Below, one piece after another: positions 7,366-14,982 of a stretch of 27,990 nucleotides of DNA. The position numbers were made by a program, and so were the translations under genes. The stretch is taken from assembly GCA_035629935.1 (NCBI GenBank), contig DASQLQ010000117.1:1-27990 (forward strand), in the 5' to 3' direction. Position 1 is the stretch's first letter. Each line of letters begins with the position of its first letter. The notes under the pieces are model-generated. The model did not search any database. It was not told where the DNA came from and worked only from the letters and a program-made list of their open reading frames with translations. Origin of the DNA: DASQLQ01 sp035629935 (lineage in GTDB: Bacteria > Actinomycetota > CADDZG01 > WHSQ01).

Positions 7366-8900
7366 TGGGGCGAGTCGACCCGTTCTTCGGTTATTCGTTC
7401 CTCCTTCGAACGATCATCTTCGGCGCCGTCCCGGCCTTCACCGTCTGGCAGGTGATCCGATTCCGTCGCGCTCTCCACGTCTTTCAACTCGAGGGGTACA
7501 AACGGGCGCGTTTCCTCGCCTGGTGCCGGGAGAACCGATCGAGACGGTGGTTCCTGAGCTCGCAGACGAACAAGAAGCCTTTGGTGATGACGGGTCGAGC
7601 ATTGCGCATCTTGGTCATGGCCACCGTGCTGAACGTGCTCTTCGTGCTCGGTTGTGCGGCAGCGGCTCATCTACTGCTGGGTGGCGCGCCGTGGGACATC
7701 CTGGCGTGGCTGTTGGCCACGGTTATCGCCTTCGTCGAGCTTCCCGTGTTACTCGTGGGGGCCGACATCCTTCTGGGCCCTGTTCAGAGCTCGATCAACG
7801 CGTATTACAAACGCAGCGCGTTGTCGCGACTGAAGAAGATCGATCCGATCACGATCGGAGTCACCGGCTCGTTCGGGAAGACATCCACGAAGGTAGCGAT
7901 CGCGGGGCTGCTGGGTGCTCCCGGCCGTGCGTACGCGACGCCCGGTTCCTACAACACCCCGATGGGCATCTGTCGGGCGATCAACGAAGGACTGGAGGAA
8001 CGTCACCGGTGCTTCATCGCCGAGATGGGGGCGTACAAGCAGGGTGAGATAGCCGAGCTCTGCCGGCTCGTTCACCCCACGATCGGCGTTCTCACAGCGA
8101 TCGGGCCCGCTCACCTCGAACGTTTCGGTTCCATGGATGCGATCCGCTCCGCGAAGTACGAGATCGTCGAGTCGCTGCCACCCACTGGGATCGCCGTGAT
8201 GAACGTCGACGACCCGGAGGTGAGAGCGTTGGCGGATTCCACCACGGGGGTAACGGTGGTCAGGTACGGACTGGATCCTGCAGGTCACCCTGATGTGACG
8301 ATCAAGGATCTATCGGTCTCGGTCGACGGAACGGCGTTCACACTCCTCGACGGTCGGACGGGTGCGTCGATCGCGGCGACGACGAGCCTCTTGGGGAAGC
8401 ACGCGATGGGACACGTCCTTGCAGCCGTCGCTGTGGCTACGTCGGTCGGCTCTTCGTTGCACGACCTGGCGTCGAAGATCGCCGGGCTCGAACCAGCGGA
8501 ACATCGACTTCAGATCCTCAAAGGCACCGGAGGCGTGACTGTCATCGACGACGCCTTCAACTCCAACCCGGAGGGAGCCGCTGCGGCGTTGGACGTTCTC
8601 GAAGCGATGCCGGGGAAGAAGAAGGTCGTCGTGACCCCCGGGATCGTCGAGCTCGGCCCCCTACAGCGGGAGGCGAACGAGAACCTGGGCGCCCGGGCTG
8701 CGCGGGTTGCCGACACACTCATCGTGGTTGCGCGCCTCAACCGGGAGGCGATCGTGGCCGGGGCGCAGAGCGCGAAGGGCAAGGCAGAGGTGATCGCCGT
8801 GGATTCGCTGGACGAGGCCACCGAGAAGTTGGCGACTCTGCTCACATCGGGAGATGTCGTGTTGTTCGAGAACGATCTGCCCGACCAATACGAGAACTAG
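7365..8900 (+). CDS. Membrane-anchored MurF-like Mur ligase
   Basis: The product has 511 residues. Residues 1-150 are not the usual uridine-binding Mur domain but a membrane region with hydrophobic segments near 13-31, 82-106 and 112-136. The Mur ligase core follows: P-loop GVTGSFGKTS (165-174), E220 in AEMGAYKQGE, H250 in GPAHLERFGS, the likely carbamylated K264 in SAKYE, H346 in LLGKHAMGH, and DDAFNSNP (395-402), which is MurF-like. The C-terminal domain ends in VVLFENDLPDQY, where classical MurF has a KGS-type motif. It should use ATP to join an amino acid or dipeptide to a carboxylate, probably at the membrane. It is coupled to the hydrolase upstream and lies 21 bases before the Ddl-like gene. 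It could be a specialised MurF or an enzyme of a different cell-envelope polymer. Confidence 0.88.
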   Translation: MGRVDPFFGYSFLLRTIIFGAVPAFTVWQVIRFRRALHVFQLEGYKRARFLAWCRENRSRRWFLSSQTNKKPLVMTGRALRILVMATVLNVLFVLGCAAAAHLLLGGAPWDILAWLLATVIAFVELPVLLVGADILLGPVQSSINAYYKRSALSRLKKIDPITIGVTGSFGKTSTKVAIAGLLGAPGRAYATPGSYNTPMGICRAINEGLEERHRCFIAEMGAYKQGEIAELCRLVHPTIGVLTAIGPAHLERFGSMDAIRSAKYEIVESLPPTGIAVMNVDDPEVRALADSTTGVTVVRYGLDPAGHPDVTIKDLSVSVDGTAFTLLDGRTGASIAATTSLLGKHAMGHVLAAVAVATSVGSSLHDLASKIAGLEPAEHRLQILKGTGGVTVIDDAFNSNPEGAAAALDVLEAMPGKKKVVVTPGIVELGPLQREANENLGARAARVADTLIVVARLNREAIVAGAQSAKGKAEVIAVDSLDEATEKLATLLTSGDVVLFENDLPDQYEN

Positions 8901-8921
8901 CGGCCAAATACACTGCTTCGC

Positions 8922-10103
8922 ATGGAACGACTCAGGGTTGGTGTGATCTTCGGGGGACGCTCGGTGGAGCACGACGTCTCGATAGTGACGGCCCACCAGG
9001 TCATGGCCGCGCTCGGTCCCGCTCACGAAGTGATCCCCATCTACATCGATCGCAACGGGGCGTGGTGGAGCGGGTCCGGGCTCAACGATCTCGACGCCTA
9101 TCGCAACAAGACCTGGAACAGTGCTGCCGAGCCGGTCACCCTGGCTCCCACCCGAGGGGTCGGGGGCCTGATGTCGATCAAGAAGCTGCGTTCGAAGAAA
9201 GTCGACATCGACGTCATCATCCCGAGCGTCCACGGCACCTTCGGAGAGGACGGAACCCTGCAGGGCGTGCTCGAGATGGCCGACATCCCCTACACGGGAT
9301 CGGGAGTCACCGCTTCGGCGGTCGGCATGGACAAGGTCGCGATGAAGGCTGCATTCAGAGCGTCCGGCTTGCCCTGCGTGCCGGACGGTCTCGTTGAAGT
9401 CGGTCGCCTCGATCGAGACCCGGATGCGGTTCTCGATTCCGTCGAGCGCGAGATCGGTTATCCGTGTTTCGTCAAGCCGGTCACCGCGGGAAGCAGCGTA
9501 GGCATCGCCAAAGCGAACGATCGCGTCGGCTTGGCGGCTGCCCTCGATGTGGCCCGGCGATACGACAGAAGAGTTTTGGTCGAGAAGTCGATGGATGGTT
9601 GCCTCGAGATCAACTGTTCGGTCCTTGGGGGGGCCGGTCGGGATCCGAAAGTCTCCGTCTGCGAACAGCCGGTGGCATGGCAGGAGTTCCTCTCCTTCGA
9701 GGACAAATATCTGCGCGGAGGCAAGCAGGGTGGATCGGAGGGAAAGGGTGGGTCGGGGATGGCGTCACTCGACCGGCAGATCCCAGCCCCCATCTCCGAG
9801 ACGCTTACGAAGCAGGTCCAGGAGAACGCCCTCGCAGCCTTCAAGGCGATCGATGCCTCGGGGGTCGCTCGGGTCGACTCGTTCGTTAACGAATCCACGG
9901 GTGAGACCTGGCTGATGGAGATCAACACGACTCCGGGATCCTTCTCGTTCTATCTGTGGGAGCCCAGTGGCTTGGCGTTCGGCGCGCTTCTGGACGAGCT
10001 CATCGAGATCGCTATGTCCGAGCACCGTGCTAAACAGGAACTGATGTTCACATTCGATTCGACGCTCTTGGACAAAGACGGGGGAGGCAAAGTCGGTGGC
10101 TAA
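8922..10103 (+). CDS. ddl: D-alanine-D-alanine ligase family protein, atypical
   Basis: The product is 393 residues, longer than usual Ddl (roughly 310-370). N-terminal GVIFGGRSVEHDVS with E16 and HGTFGEDGTLQG (104-115) are Ddl signatures. The ATP-grasp domain follows, with VKPVTAGSSVG (185-194), VEKSMDG, K262-Y263, R318 and EINTTPG (333-339). K262-Y263 match the Lys-Tyr pair of the Ddl omega loop, which favours D-Ala over D-lactate. Two oddities stand out. A Gly/Ser-rich insertion occupies residues 266-280. After PG339 comes SFSFYLWEP, placing Tyr344 where E. coli DdlB has Ser281, a contact for the acceptor carboxylate. It probably makes D-Ala-D-Ala or a related dipeptide for the Mur ligase next door. 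The sigma-factor gene overlaps its 3' end by 8 bases. Confidence 0.88.
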   Translation: MERLRVGVIFGGRSVEHDVSIVTAHQVMAALGPAHEVIPIYIDRNGAWWSGSGLNDLDAYRNKTWNSAAEPVTLAPTRGVGGLMSIKKLRSKKVDIDVIIPSVHGTFGEDGTLQGVLEMADIPYTGSGVTASAVGMDKVAMKAAFRASGLPCVPDGLVEVGRLDRDPDAVLDSVEREIGYPCFVKPVTAGSSVGIAKANDRVGLAAALDVARRYDRRVLVEKSMDGCLEINCSVLGGAGRDPKVSVCEQPVAWQEFLSFEDKYLRGGKQGGSEGKGGSGMASLDRQIPAPISETLTKQVQENALAAFKAIDASGVARVDSFVNESTGETWLMEINTTPGSFSFYLWEPSGLAFGALLDELIEIAMSEHRAKQELMFTFDSTLLDKDGGGKVGG

Positions 10104-10758
10104 CGCGGCTCCGGTGAATCTTTCCGCCGACGACAAAAAGCGCTTCCAGGAGGAGGCGCTTCCTCTTCTGGATTCCCTCTATGCCGGTGCTTTGCGGATG
10201 ACCCGTAACCCGGCCGATGCCGAGGACCTCATTCAGGAGACGATGATGAGGGCGTACCGAGCCTTCGACCGCTTCGAAGCCGGGACGAATCTCAAGGCGT
10301 GGCTCTTCCGGATAATGACCAATGCGTACATCAACACTTACAGGAAGAAGCAACGCGAGCCGCTCAAGGTGTCCTCTGATGAGCTCGAGGAGTTCGACCT
10401 CTACCAGGAGCTCAAGCACCACGACACCGCCTACACCCACAGCGCCGAGAACGTCGTCCTGGATCAGTTGGTCGATTCCGACATCATCCAGGCGCTGGAT
10501 GACCTGCCCGAGCAGTTCAGGCTGGCCGTGATCCTCTCGGACGTCCAGGACTTCTCCTACGCTGAGATGGCCGAGATCATGGACGTGCCCATAGGAACCG
10601 TCATGTCCCGGCTCCATCGGGGAAGAAAAGCGCTCCAAAAGAGGTTATTGCAGCTAGCTCAGGACAGGGGCATCGTTAAGACGCCGCCAGCCGGGCAGCG
10701 AGGTAACGGGAAGCCTATGGAAGCTGACAGTCAAGCCGGGGGGAGCACGGCTTCATGA
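10096..10758 (+). CDS. sigR: ECF sigma factor, SigR/SigH type
   Basis: The product has 220 residues from a GTG at 10096 inside the end of the ddl gene. Region 2 is clear (RNPADAEDLIQETMMRAYRA, then LKAWLFRIMTNAYINTYRK), and region 4 reads LPEQFRLAVILSDVQDFSYA followed by an HTH ending in GTVMSRLHRGRKAL. These features match the actinobacterial SigR/SigH group that controls thiol-oxidative and heat stress. The next gene encodes an RsrA-type zinc anti-sigma factor and overlaps the sigma stop by 4 bases, which confirms the pairing. The C-terminal tail of about 30 residues is Gly/Pro-rich and probably disordered. SigR-type genes usually autoregulate; I could not find a convincing GGAAT-N18-GTT promoter upstream. 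Confidence 0.92.
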   Translation: MANAAPVNLSADDKKRFQEEALPLLDSLYAGALRMTRNPADAEDLIQETMMRAYRAFDRFEAGTNLKAWLFRIMTNAYINTYRKKQREPLKVSSDELEEFDLYQELKHHDTAYTHSAENVVLDQLVDSDIIQALDDLPEQFRLAVILSDVQDFSYAEMAEIMDVPIGTVMSRLHRGRKALQKRLLQLAQDRGIVKTPPAGQRGNGKPMEADSQAGGSTAS

Positions 10759-10988
10759 AGGAGCACTGCAGGGAGATCCTCGCGACGGCGTATCTCTTCC
10801 TCGACGGCGAAGGCCTCTCGCACGCGGAGCGCATCGAGATCGAAGCCCACCTAGAAGAATGCGCCCCCTGCCTCGAGCGCTTCGATCTACAAACCGAAGT
10901 GCGCTCGATCGTCTACCGGATCGGCGGCTCCACTCCCTGCCCCGAAGCCCTCAAGAACCGGATCGCCAACCTCCTCGAACAGGCCTAA
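10755..10988 (+). CDS. rsrA: RsrA-type zinc anti-sigma factor (mycothiol system)
   Basis: A 77-residue soluble protein with the ZAS motif H32-x3-C36-x2-C39 (AHLEECAPC), an N-terminal C5 at the place of RsrA Cys11, and C62 in a C-terminal STPCPEALKNRI segment also typical of the family. In Streptomyces the reduced zinc form of RsrA holds SigR, and disulfide formation releases it. The same redox switch is expected here because all the relevant cysteines are present. The ATG overlaps the sigma stop (ATGA), giving coupled and roughly equal synthesis. No transmembrane segment is present, as expected for the cytosolic type. Confidence 0.92.
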   Translation: MKEHCREILATAYLFLDGEGLSHAERIEIEAHLEECAPCLERFDLQTEVRSIVYRIGGSTPCPEALKNRIANLLEQA

Positions 10989-11081
10989 GCAAAGAAAAGC
11001 CTCGATCCGGCCTAAAGGAGCACCACCCTCCCCGCCGATAGAAACCCCAGCGGAGCTTCATACGTCTAGGGAGGTTTCATC

Positions 11082-11291
11082 GTGGCAATGGTTGACGAAC
11101 TGCAGTCCGGCATGCCTGCCGGGACCTACATACGCACCGCCGAGGCGGCCAAGATGTTGCGTGTCTCGACCAAGACCGTGTCCCGCTGGGCCAAAGAAGG
11201 AAAGATCCCTCACGTCATCACCCTTGGTGGCCACAGGCGGTTTCCTCTGGGTGCGATCGCCGAGCTCGCACACCGTATGTCCTCGAACTAA
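11082..11291 (+). CDS. bldC: BldC-like MerR-type DNA-binding protein
   Basis: A 69-residue protein made of little more than a winged helix-turn-helix: YIRTAEAAKMLRVSTKTVSR, then WAKEGKIPHVITLGGHRRFP. The LGGHRRF wing and the lack of an effector or dimerisation domain match BldC, a regulator of development in Streptomyces that binds direct repeats cooperatively. A GGGAGG ribosome-binding site lies 7 bases before the GTG at 11082; the ATG two codons later is the alternative. The gene stands alone, about 90 bases after rsrA and about 50 before a crotonase gene. Identity as a BldC-family protein is well supported. Its role in a possibly non-sporulating organism is unknown. Confidence 0.87.
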   Translation: MAMVDELQSGMPAGTYIRTAEAAKMLRVSTKTVSRWAKEGKIPHVITLGGHRRFPLGAIAELAHRMSSN

Positions 11292-11295
11292 CTTT

Positions 11296-11343
11296 TCTTT
11301 CTAAACTCCGGGGGTCTATACCTACCCGTAGTTAGGAAAGAAG
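11296..11343 (+). promoter_or_regulatory. Imperfect 18-bp hairpin covering the crotonase ribosome-binding site
   Basis: Arms 11296-11313 and 11326-11343 pair over 18 positions with three mismatches around a 12-base loop. The right arm contains AGGAAAGAA, which includes the likely ribosome-binding site of the ATG at 11346. The left arm begins just after the bldC stop. No U-run follows, so a translational control element or an operator is more likely than a terminator. Confidence 0.45.
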
Positions 11344-11345
11344 GG

Positions 11346-12119
11346 ATGTCGACTCTTTACGAAGCCCGTGACGGTGTCGGTTACATCACGATCGATAGAC
11401 CCGACCGCCGGAACGCCATCAGTCCAGAGGTGGTCCAAGGGATCTCCAACCATCTCACCGAAGCAGAGAGCGATCCCAACACACGCGTCCTCGTCTTAAC
11501 GGGGGCCGGTGACAAAGCGTTCTGTGCGGGTGGCGATCTCGGCGGAGGCTCGCTTGAAGGCGGCAAGGTCTCCGAGCATTTCCGGCGCAGTGAGGTCGGT
11601 GCCCTGTTCGAACAGATGCGGAAGTCGCGTTTGCCGATCGTGGCTCGGGTCAACGGACACGCGCTGGCCGGCGGATTCGGATTGATGCTTGCATGCGACC
11701 TGGTGATCGCCTCCACTGAAGCCGAGATGGGAACTCCAGAAGTGAACATCGGCCTCTGGCCGTTCATGATCTCGGCGATCATCCAGCGCGACGTACCCCG
11801 CAAGGTTGCACTCGAGTTCATGCTTACGGGCCGCCGCTTCAAGTCGACCGAAGGCGAACGATGGGGCTTCGTAAACCGTGTCGTGACGGCTGACATGCTC
11901 GACAAGGCTGTGGATGAAGCCGTCACCTCTCTGCGCGAGAAGAGTCCCTTGATCCTGGCGTTGGGTAAACGGTCTTTCTATCGGGCCGAAGATCTGGCGT
12001 TCGACGACGCTCTTGAATACCTGTCCGGCATGTTGACCGTTTGCCTCGAGTCCGAAGACACGGTCGAAGGCGTTACGGCGTTCCTACAGAAGCGGGCCCC
12101 CGAGTGGAAGGGCCGCTGA
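11346..12119 (+). CDS. Enoyl-CoA hydratase/isomerase family protein (crotonase)
   Basis: The product is 257 residues, the normal crotonase length. The CoA-binding and oxyanion segments are present: ITIDRPDRRNAIS, KAFCAGGDLGG, and NGHALAGGFGLMLACDLVIA. Of the two catalytic glutamates of enoyl-CoA hydratase, the one in TPEVNIGLWPF is kept, but the one expected in the GGGCEL segment is Gly here (GGFGLML). It may therefore be an isomerase or another crotonase activity rather than a standard hydratase. Its last 47 bases overlap the convergent membrane-protein gene. It is not in an operon with the acyl-CoA cluster further right but is likely in related fatty or branched-chain acid metabolism. Confidence 0.88.
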   Translation: MSTLYEARDGVGYITIDRPDRRNAISPEVVQGISNHLTEAESDPNTRVLVLTGAGDKAFCAGGDLGGGSLEGGKVSEHFRRSEVGALFEQMRKSRLPIVARVNGHALAGGFGLMLACDLVIASTEAEMGTPEVNIGLWPFMISAIIQRDVPRKVALEFMLTGRRFKSTEGERWGFVNRVVTADMLDKAVDEAVTSLREKSPLILALGKRSFYRAEDLAFDDALEYLSGMLTVCLESEDTVEGVTAFLQKRAPEWKGR

Positions 12120-13302
12120 CCGACGCCACCCCGTAGATCGCTGTCAAGAGCAGAAGGATGTTTCGGCACCACAACATCACGACGGCTGGTGCTTCGGCCC
12201 GAACGAGGGCGGGGTGCATCGTTGGATATATGACCTGAGTTAGCAACAGGAGCGGGAGCAGCATCAACATCAGGTTCCTCAAGCGTGATCCCGCTGCACA
12301 CAAACTCACAGCCCCCAGACCGGCGATCCACATGAAGAACTGTGGCGACAGCACCCCACTCACGGTGATGGCCATCAGCAGCGTGACGCAAGAGACCGAG
12401 GCCAACTCGCGCACGTCTTTGGGGGCCTTCTTTGCCAGCCAAATCCCGATCACGAGTGTGGCGGCGGTTGCGATCGAAGCGACCGTCTTCATCGTCTCCA
12501 CAGCACCGAACCGGAAATGGTGCGCGCCGAAGTCGTGAAATATCAGCTTCAGTTCCTCGCCACTCCTCGCGACGTAGAGCATCGAGCCCCACAGGCTCTC
12601 GACCTGTATCCCTCGCCCGGTGTGGTACTCGACGATGTCCCGGAACAGATCGTTGAGGATCGTCATGAACGGGAGGAACGCGATCAGTACGACGGCGCCG
12701 GCGCCGATCAACAGCTTGAGTCGCGAGCGGGCCGGAGCGATCAATAACGCCAACGGAACTAACAACAAGGGGAAGAGCTTGGCGGCGATCCCGAAGCCCA
12801 GGAACCCTCCGCCGCCGAGCCAATCGTCGCGGGACGCTCGTTGCAGCGCCCAGATCATCGCCGCGGTCGGGATCAGGTCGAGTCTCAGGTAGACGAAGGG
12901 CCCGAGCAGTGGGAGAGCGATCACCCACAGCCAGGGGCCGAGCAGGGACCCCCAGCGTTTCGACAGCATCATCAGGCCGATGAAAGCGGCGATGTCGGCC
13001 ACGAGCATCGCGAGCACGAAGTTGATGCGGTAGTGGTACTGGTCGGGCGAAGGGACCTGTGGCGCCAGAACGAACGGCAACGATGCTGGCGGGTATTCGA
13101 TGTCTACCTCTGAATATGGGGCCCGATCTTTGTCTACGACCTGAATCGCCCACGGGCGATAGGCGATCTCGACATCCGAGCTGGTAGGGAAATTGATCGC
13201 CCCGGCCGCCCCGAATAGACGGGTCACGACGAACAGCGCGACCACGACCTTGATGGCCGTTGAGGTCCGCTCAGAGATCCGGTCGAGGCTCCTGGTCAGC
13301 AT
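12073..13302 (-). CDS. Polytopic membrane glycosyltransferase, GT87-like
   Basis: The product has 409 residues with about 9-10 hydrophobic segments. The first external loop reads SSDVEIAYRPWA, then YSEVDIEYPPASLPF. The acidic residues and the EYPP motif are typical of GT-C enzymes of the GT87 group, which use polyprenyl-phosphate mannose in actinobacterial lipoglycan synthesis. A conserved YLRLDLIP segment and AKLFPLLLVPLAL follow later, also as in this group. The ATG at 13302 has only a weak ribosome-binding site. The gene diverges from the carboxyltransferase gene (83 bases between starts) and its 3' end overlaps the crotonase gene tail to tail by 47 bases. The acceptor cannot be deduced. 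Confidence 0.8.
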   Translation of the reverse strand: MLTRSLDRISERTSTAIKVVVALFVVTRLFGAAGAINFPTSSDVEIAYRPWAIQVVDKDRAPYSEVDIEYPPASLPFVLAPQVPSPDQYHYRINFVLAMLVADIAAFIGLMMLSKRWGSLLGPWLWVIALPLLGPFVYLRLDLIPTAAMIWALQRASRDDWLGGGGFLGFGIAAKLFPLLLVPLALLIAPARSRLKLLIGAGAVVLIAFLPFMTILNDLFRDIVEYHTGRGIQVESLWGSMLYVARSGEELKLIFHDFGAHHFRFGAVETMKTVASIATAATLVIGIWLAKKAPKDVRELASVSCVTLLMAITVSGVLSPQFFMWIAGLGAVSLCAAGSRLRNLMLMLLPLLLLTQVIYPTMHPALVRAEAPAVVMLWCRNILLLLTAIYGVASVSGPSTRGPASVGTP

Positions 13303-13385
13303 CGTCGGTAATCTTCCCCACGCGAGGCCCTGGAAAGCATCGGCGACGAAGCGCCGGCGAAGGGTCCCACAGGAAGGTGGTTCCG

Positions 13386-14978
13386 ATGTCCGAAGCTCCC
13401 GTTACCTATTCCTACGACGGACCCGATATGCGAGGTCACGTCGAAGCCCTTACAGAGAAGAAGCAGAAGTTCAGTGAGGGCGGCGGCCCGGAGCGGGTCA
13501 AACGTCAGAAAGACCTCGGGAAGCTCTTCGTCCGCGAGAGGGCCGAGATCCTGTTCGATAAGGGCACGTTCGTCGAATACGGATTGCTTGCTCACCACCA
13601 GAGTCAATCACCCGCGATGCAAGGGAAGTTCACCCCTGCCGATGGAGTCCTGACCGGGATCGGCGAGATAGATGGCCGCAAGGTGGCGTTGATCGCTTAC
13701 GACTTCTCGGTCATGGCCGGGTCGATGGGGATGGTGACCGAGATCAAGTCATCGCGCATGCGCGAGGTGGCCCTGCGCGAGCGGATCCCGATCGTGTGGC
13801 TCATCGACTCGGCAGGTGCCCGTATCCAGGAAGCCACGGGTTCGATGTTCGCCCGCACCGGCGATCTGTTCCGCGAGCAAGTGATCATGAGCGGGGTCAT
13901 ACCGCAGGTCGCGGCGATGATGGGGCCGGGCGCCGCCGGCACTGCTTACATCCCCGGTTTGGCGGACTTCGTCCCGATGGTCAAGGGGACCTCCAACATG
14001 GCTCTCGCGGGACCGCACTTGGTTAAAGCCGCGGTCGGCGAAGACGTCAGTGCTGAAGACATGGGCGGCTCGAAGGTGCACTGCAAGATCTCGGGTGTCG
14101 CCGACCTCGAGGTTCAAGACGATGCCGCCTGTCTCGAGGCGGTTCGCAAATATCTCTCGTTCTTTCCGGCGTCGAATGGCGAGCCTCCGCCTCTGCAAGA
14201 GGTCTCCGATCCGATCGATCGTCGAACGGAGGAGTTGTACGACATCGTGCCCGCCAATCCGAGGCAGGCGTACGACATCCACAAGGTCATCCATGCGATC
14301 GCGGACGACGGTGATTTCTTTCCGATGAAACCCGATTGGGCGAGGAACCTTGTTACCGGATTCGCCCGATTCGGGGGCCGACCCGCAGGAGTCATCGCCA
14401 ACCAGCCGAAGTTCCTCGGCGGTGCGCTCGACGTCAACTCAGCCGATAAGGCTGCACGTTTCGTGTGGTTGTGCGACGCGTTCAACATCCCGCTCGTGTT
14501 CCTGATGGACTGCCCGGGGTTCCTCGTAGGAAGTGCGGTCGAGAAGCAAGGGATCATCCGACACGGCGCAAAGATGCTGTTCGCGGTGGCGGAAGCAACC
14601 GTTCCGAAAGTCACGTGTGTCTTGCGCAAGGGCTACGGGGCCGGCTACTACGTTATGAACGGGCGGGCTTACGAGCCGGACCTGATCGTCGGGTGGCCCA
14701 CCGCCGAGATCTCGGTGATGGGGCCCGAGGGGGCCGTCAACATCATCTTCCGGAAGCAGATCGAGGCGATGCCGGAGGAAGAGCAGGCCGGTGCCCGCAA
14801 CGAAATGGTGCAGGTGATCCGAGACCAGATCTCGCCGTACATCGCAGCGGGGTGGTCCTTCATCGACGACGTCATCGATCCAGCCGATACCCGGTACACG
14901 ATCGTGCGCGGCCTCGAGGCCGCGGCGAACAAGCAGGTCGAGAGACCATGGCGCAAGCACGGAGTGCTGCCGGTTTAG
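13386..14978 (+). CDS. Acyl-CoA carboxylase, carboxyltransferase (beta) subunit
   Basis: The product has 530 residues. The ATG at 13386 is preceded by AGGAAGG at good spacing; in-frame codons further upstream lie in the divergent promoter region and look non-coding. Two crotonase-like halves are visible: the N-terminal one with LIDSAGARIQE and oxyanion loop GPGAAGTAYIPG (about 180-191), and the C-terminal one with MDCPGFLVGSAVEKQGIIR and RKGYGAGYYVM (about 414-424). It transfers CO2 from carboxybiotin to an acyl-CoA. The sequence mixes features of propionyl- and methylcrotonyl-CoA carboxylases, so the substrate is open. A biotin carrier protein lies downstream at 17794, but the biotin carboxylase subunit is not in the window. 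Confidence 0.92.
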   Translation: MSEAPVTYSYDGPDMRGHVEALTEKKQKFSEGGGPERVKRQKDLGKLFVRERAEILFDKGTFVEYGLLAHHQSQSPAMQGKFTPADGVLTGIGEIDGRKVALIAYDFSVMAGSMGMVTEIKSSRMREVALRERIPIVWLIDSAGARIQEATGSMFARTGDLFREQVIMSGVIPQVAAMMGPGAAGTAYIPGLADFVPMVKGTSNMALAGPHLVKAAVGEDVSAEDMGGSKVHCKISGVADLEVQDDAACLEAVRKYLSFFPASNGEPPPLQEVSDPIDRRTEELYDIVPANPRQAYDIHKVIHAIADDGDFFPMKPDWARNLVTGFARFGGRPAGVIANQPKFLGGALDVNSADKAARFVWLCDAFNIPLVFLMDCPGFLVGSAVEKQGIIRHGAKMLFAVAEATVPKVTCVLRKGYGAGYYVMNGRAYEPDLIVGWPTAEISVMGPEGAVNIIFRKQIEAMPEEEQAGARNEMVQVIRDQISPYIAAGWSFIDDVIDPADTRYTIVRGLEAAANKQVERPWRKHGVLPV

Positions 14979-14982
14979 ACCG

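Noticed and set aside
11041..11066. GAAAC-N17-CGTC, resembling an ECF sigma promoter before bldC
   Set aside because: The transcript would start inside the bldC ribosome-binding site, so it could not drive the GTG start in the normal way; a leaderless start remains only a remote option.
11978..13153. Open frame of 391 codons on the minus strand
   Set aside because: It overlaps the GT87-like gene in another frame and is Arg/Pro-rich, without hydrophobic segments or motifs.
13260..13385. Upstream extension of the carboxyltransferase frame
   Set aside because: It is Arg/Ser-rich and overlaps the start of the divergent membrane-protein gene; AGGAAGG supports the ATG at 13386.
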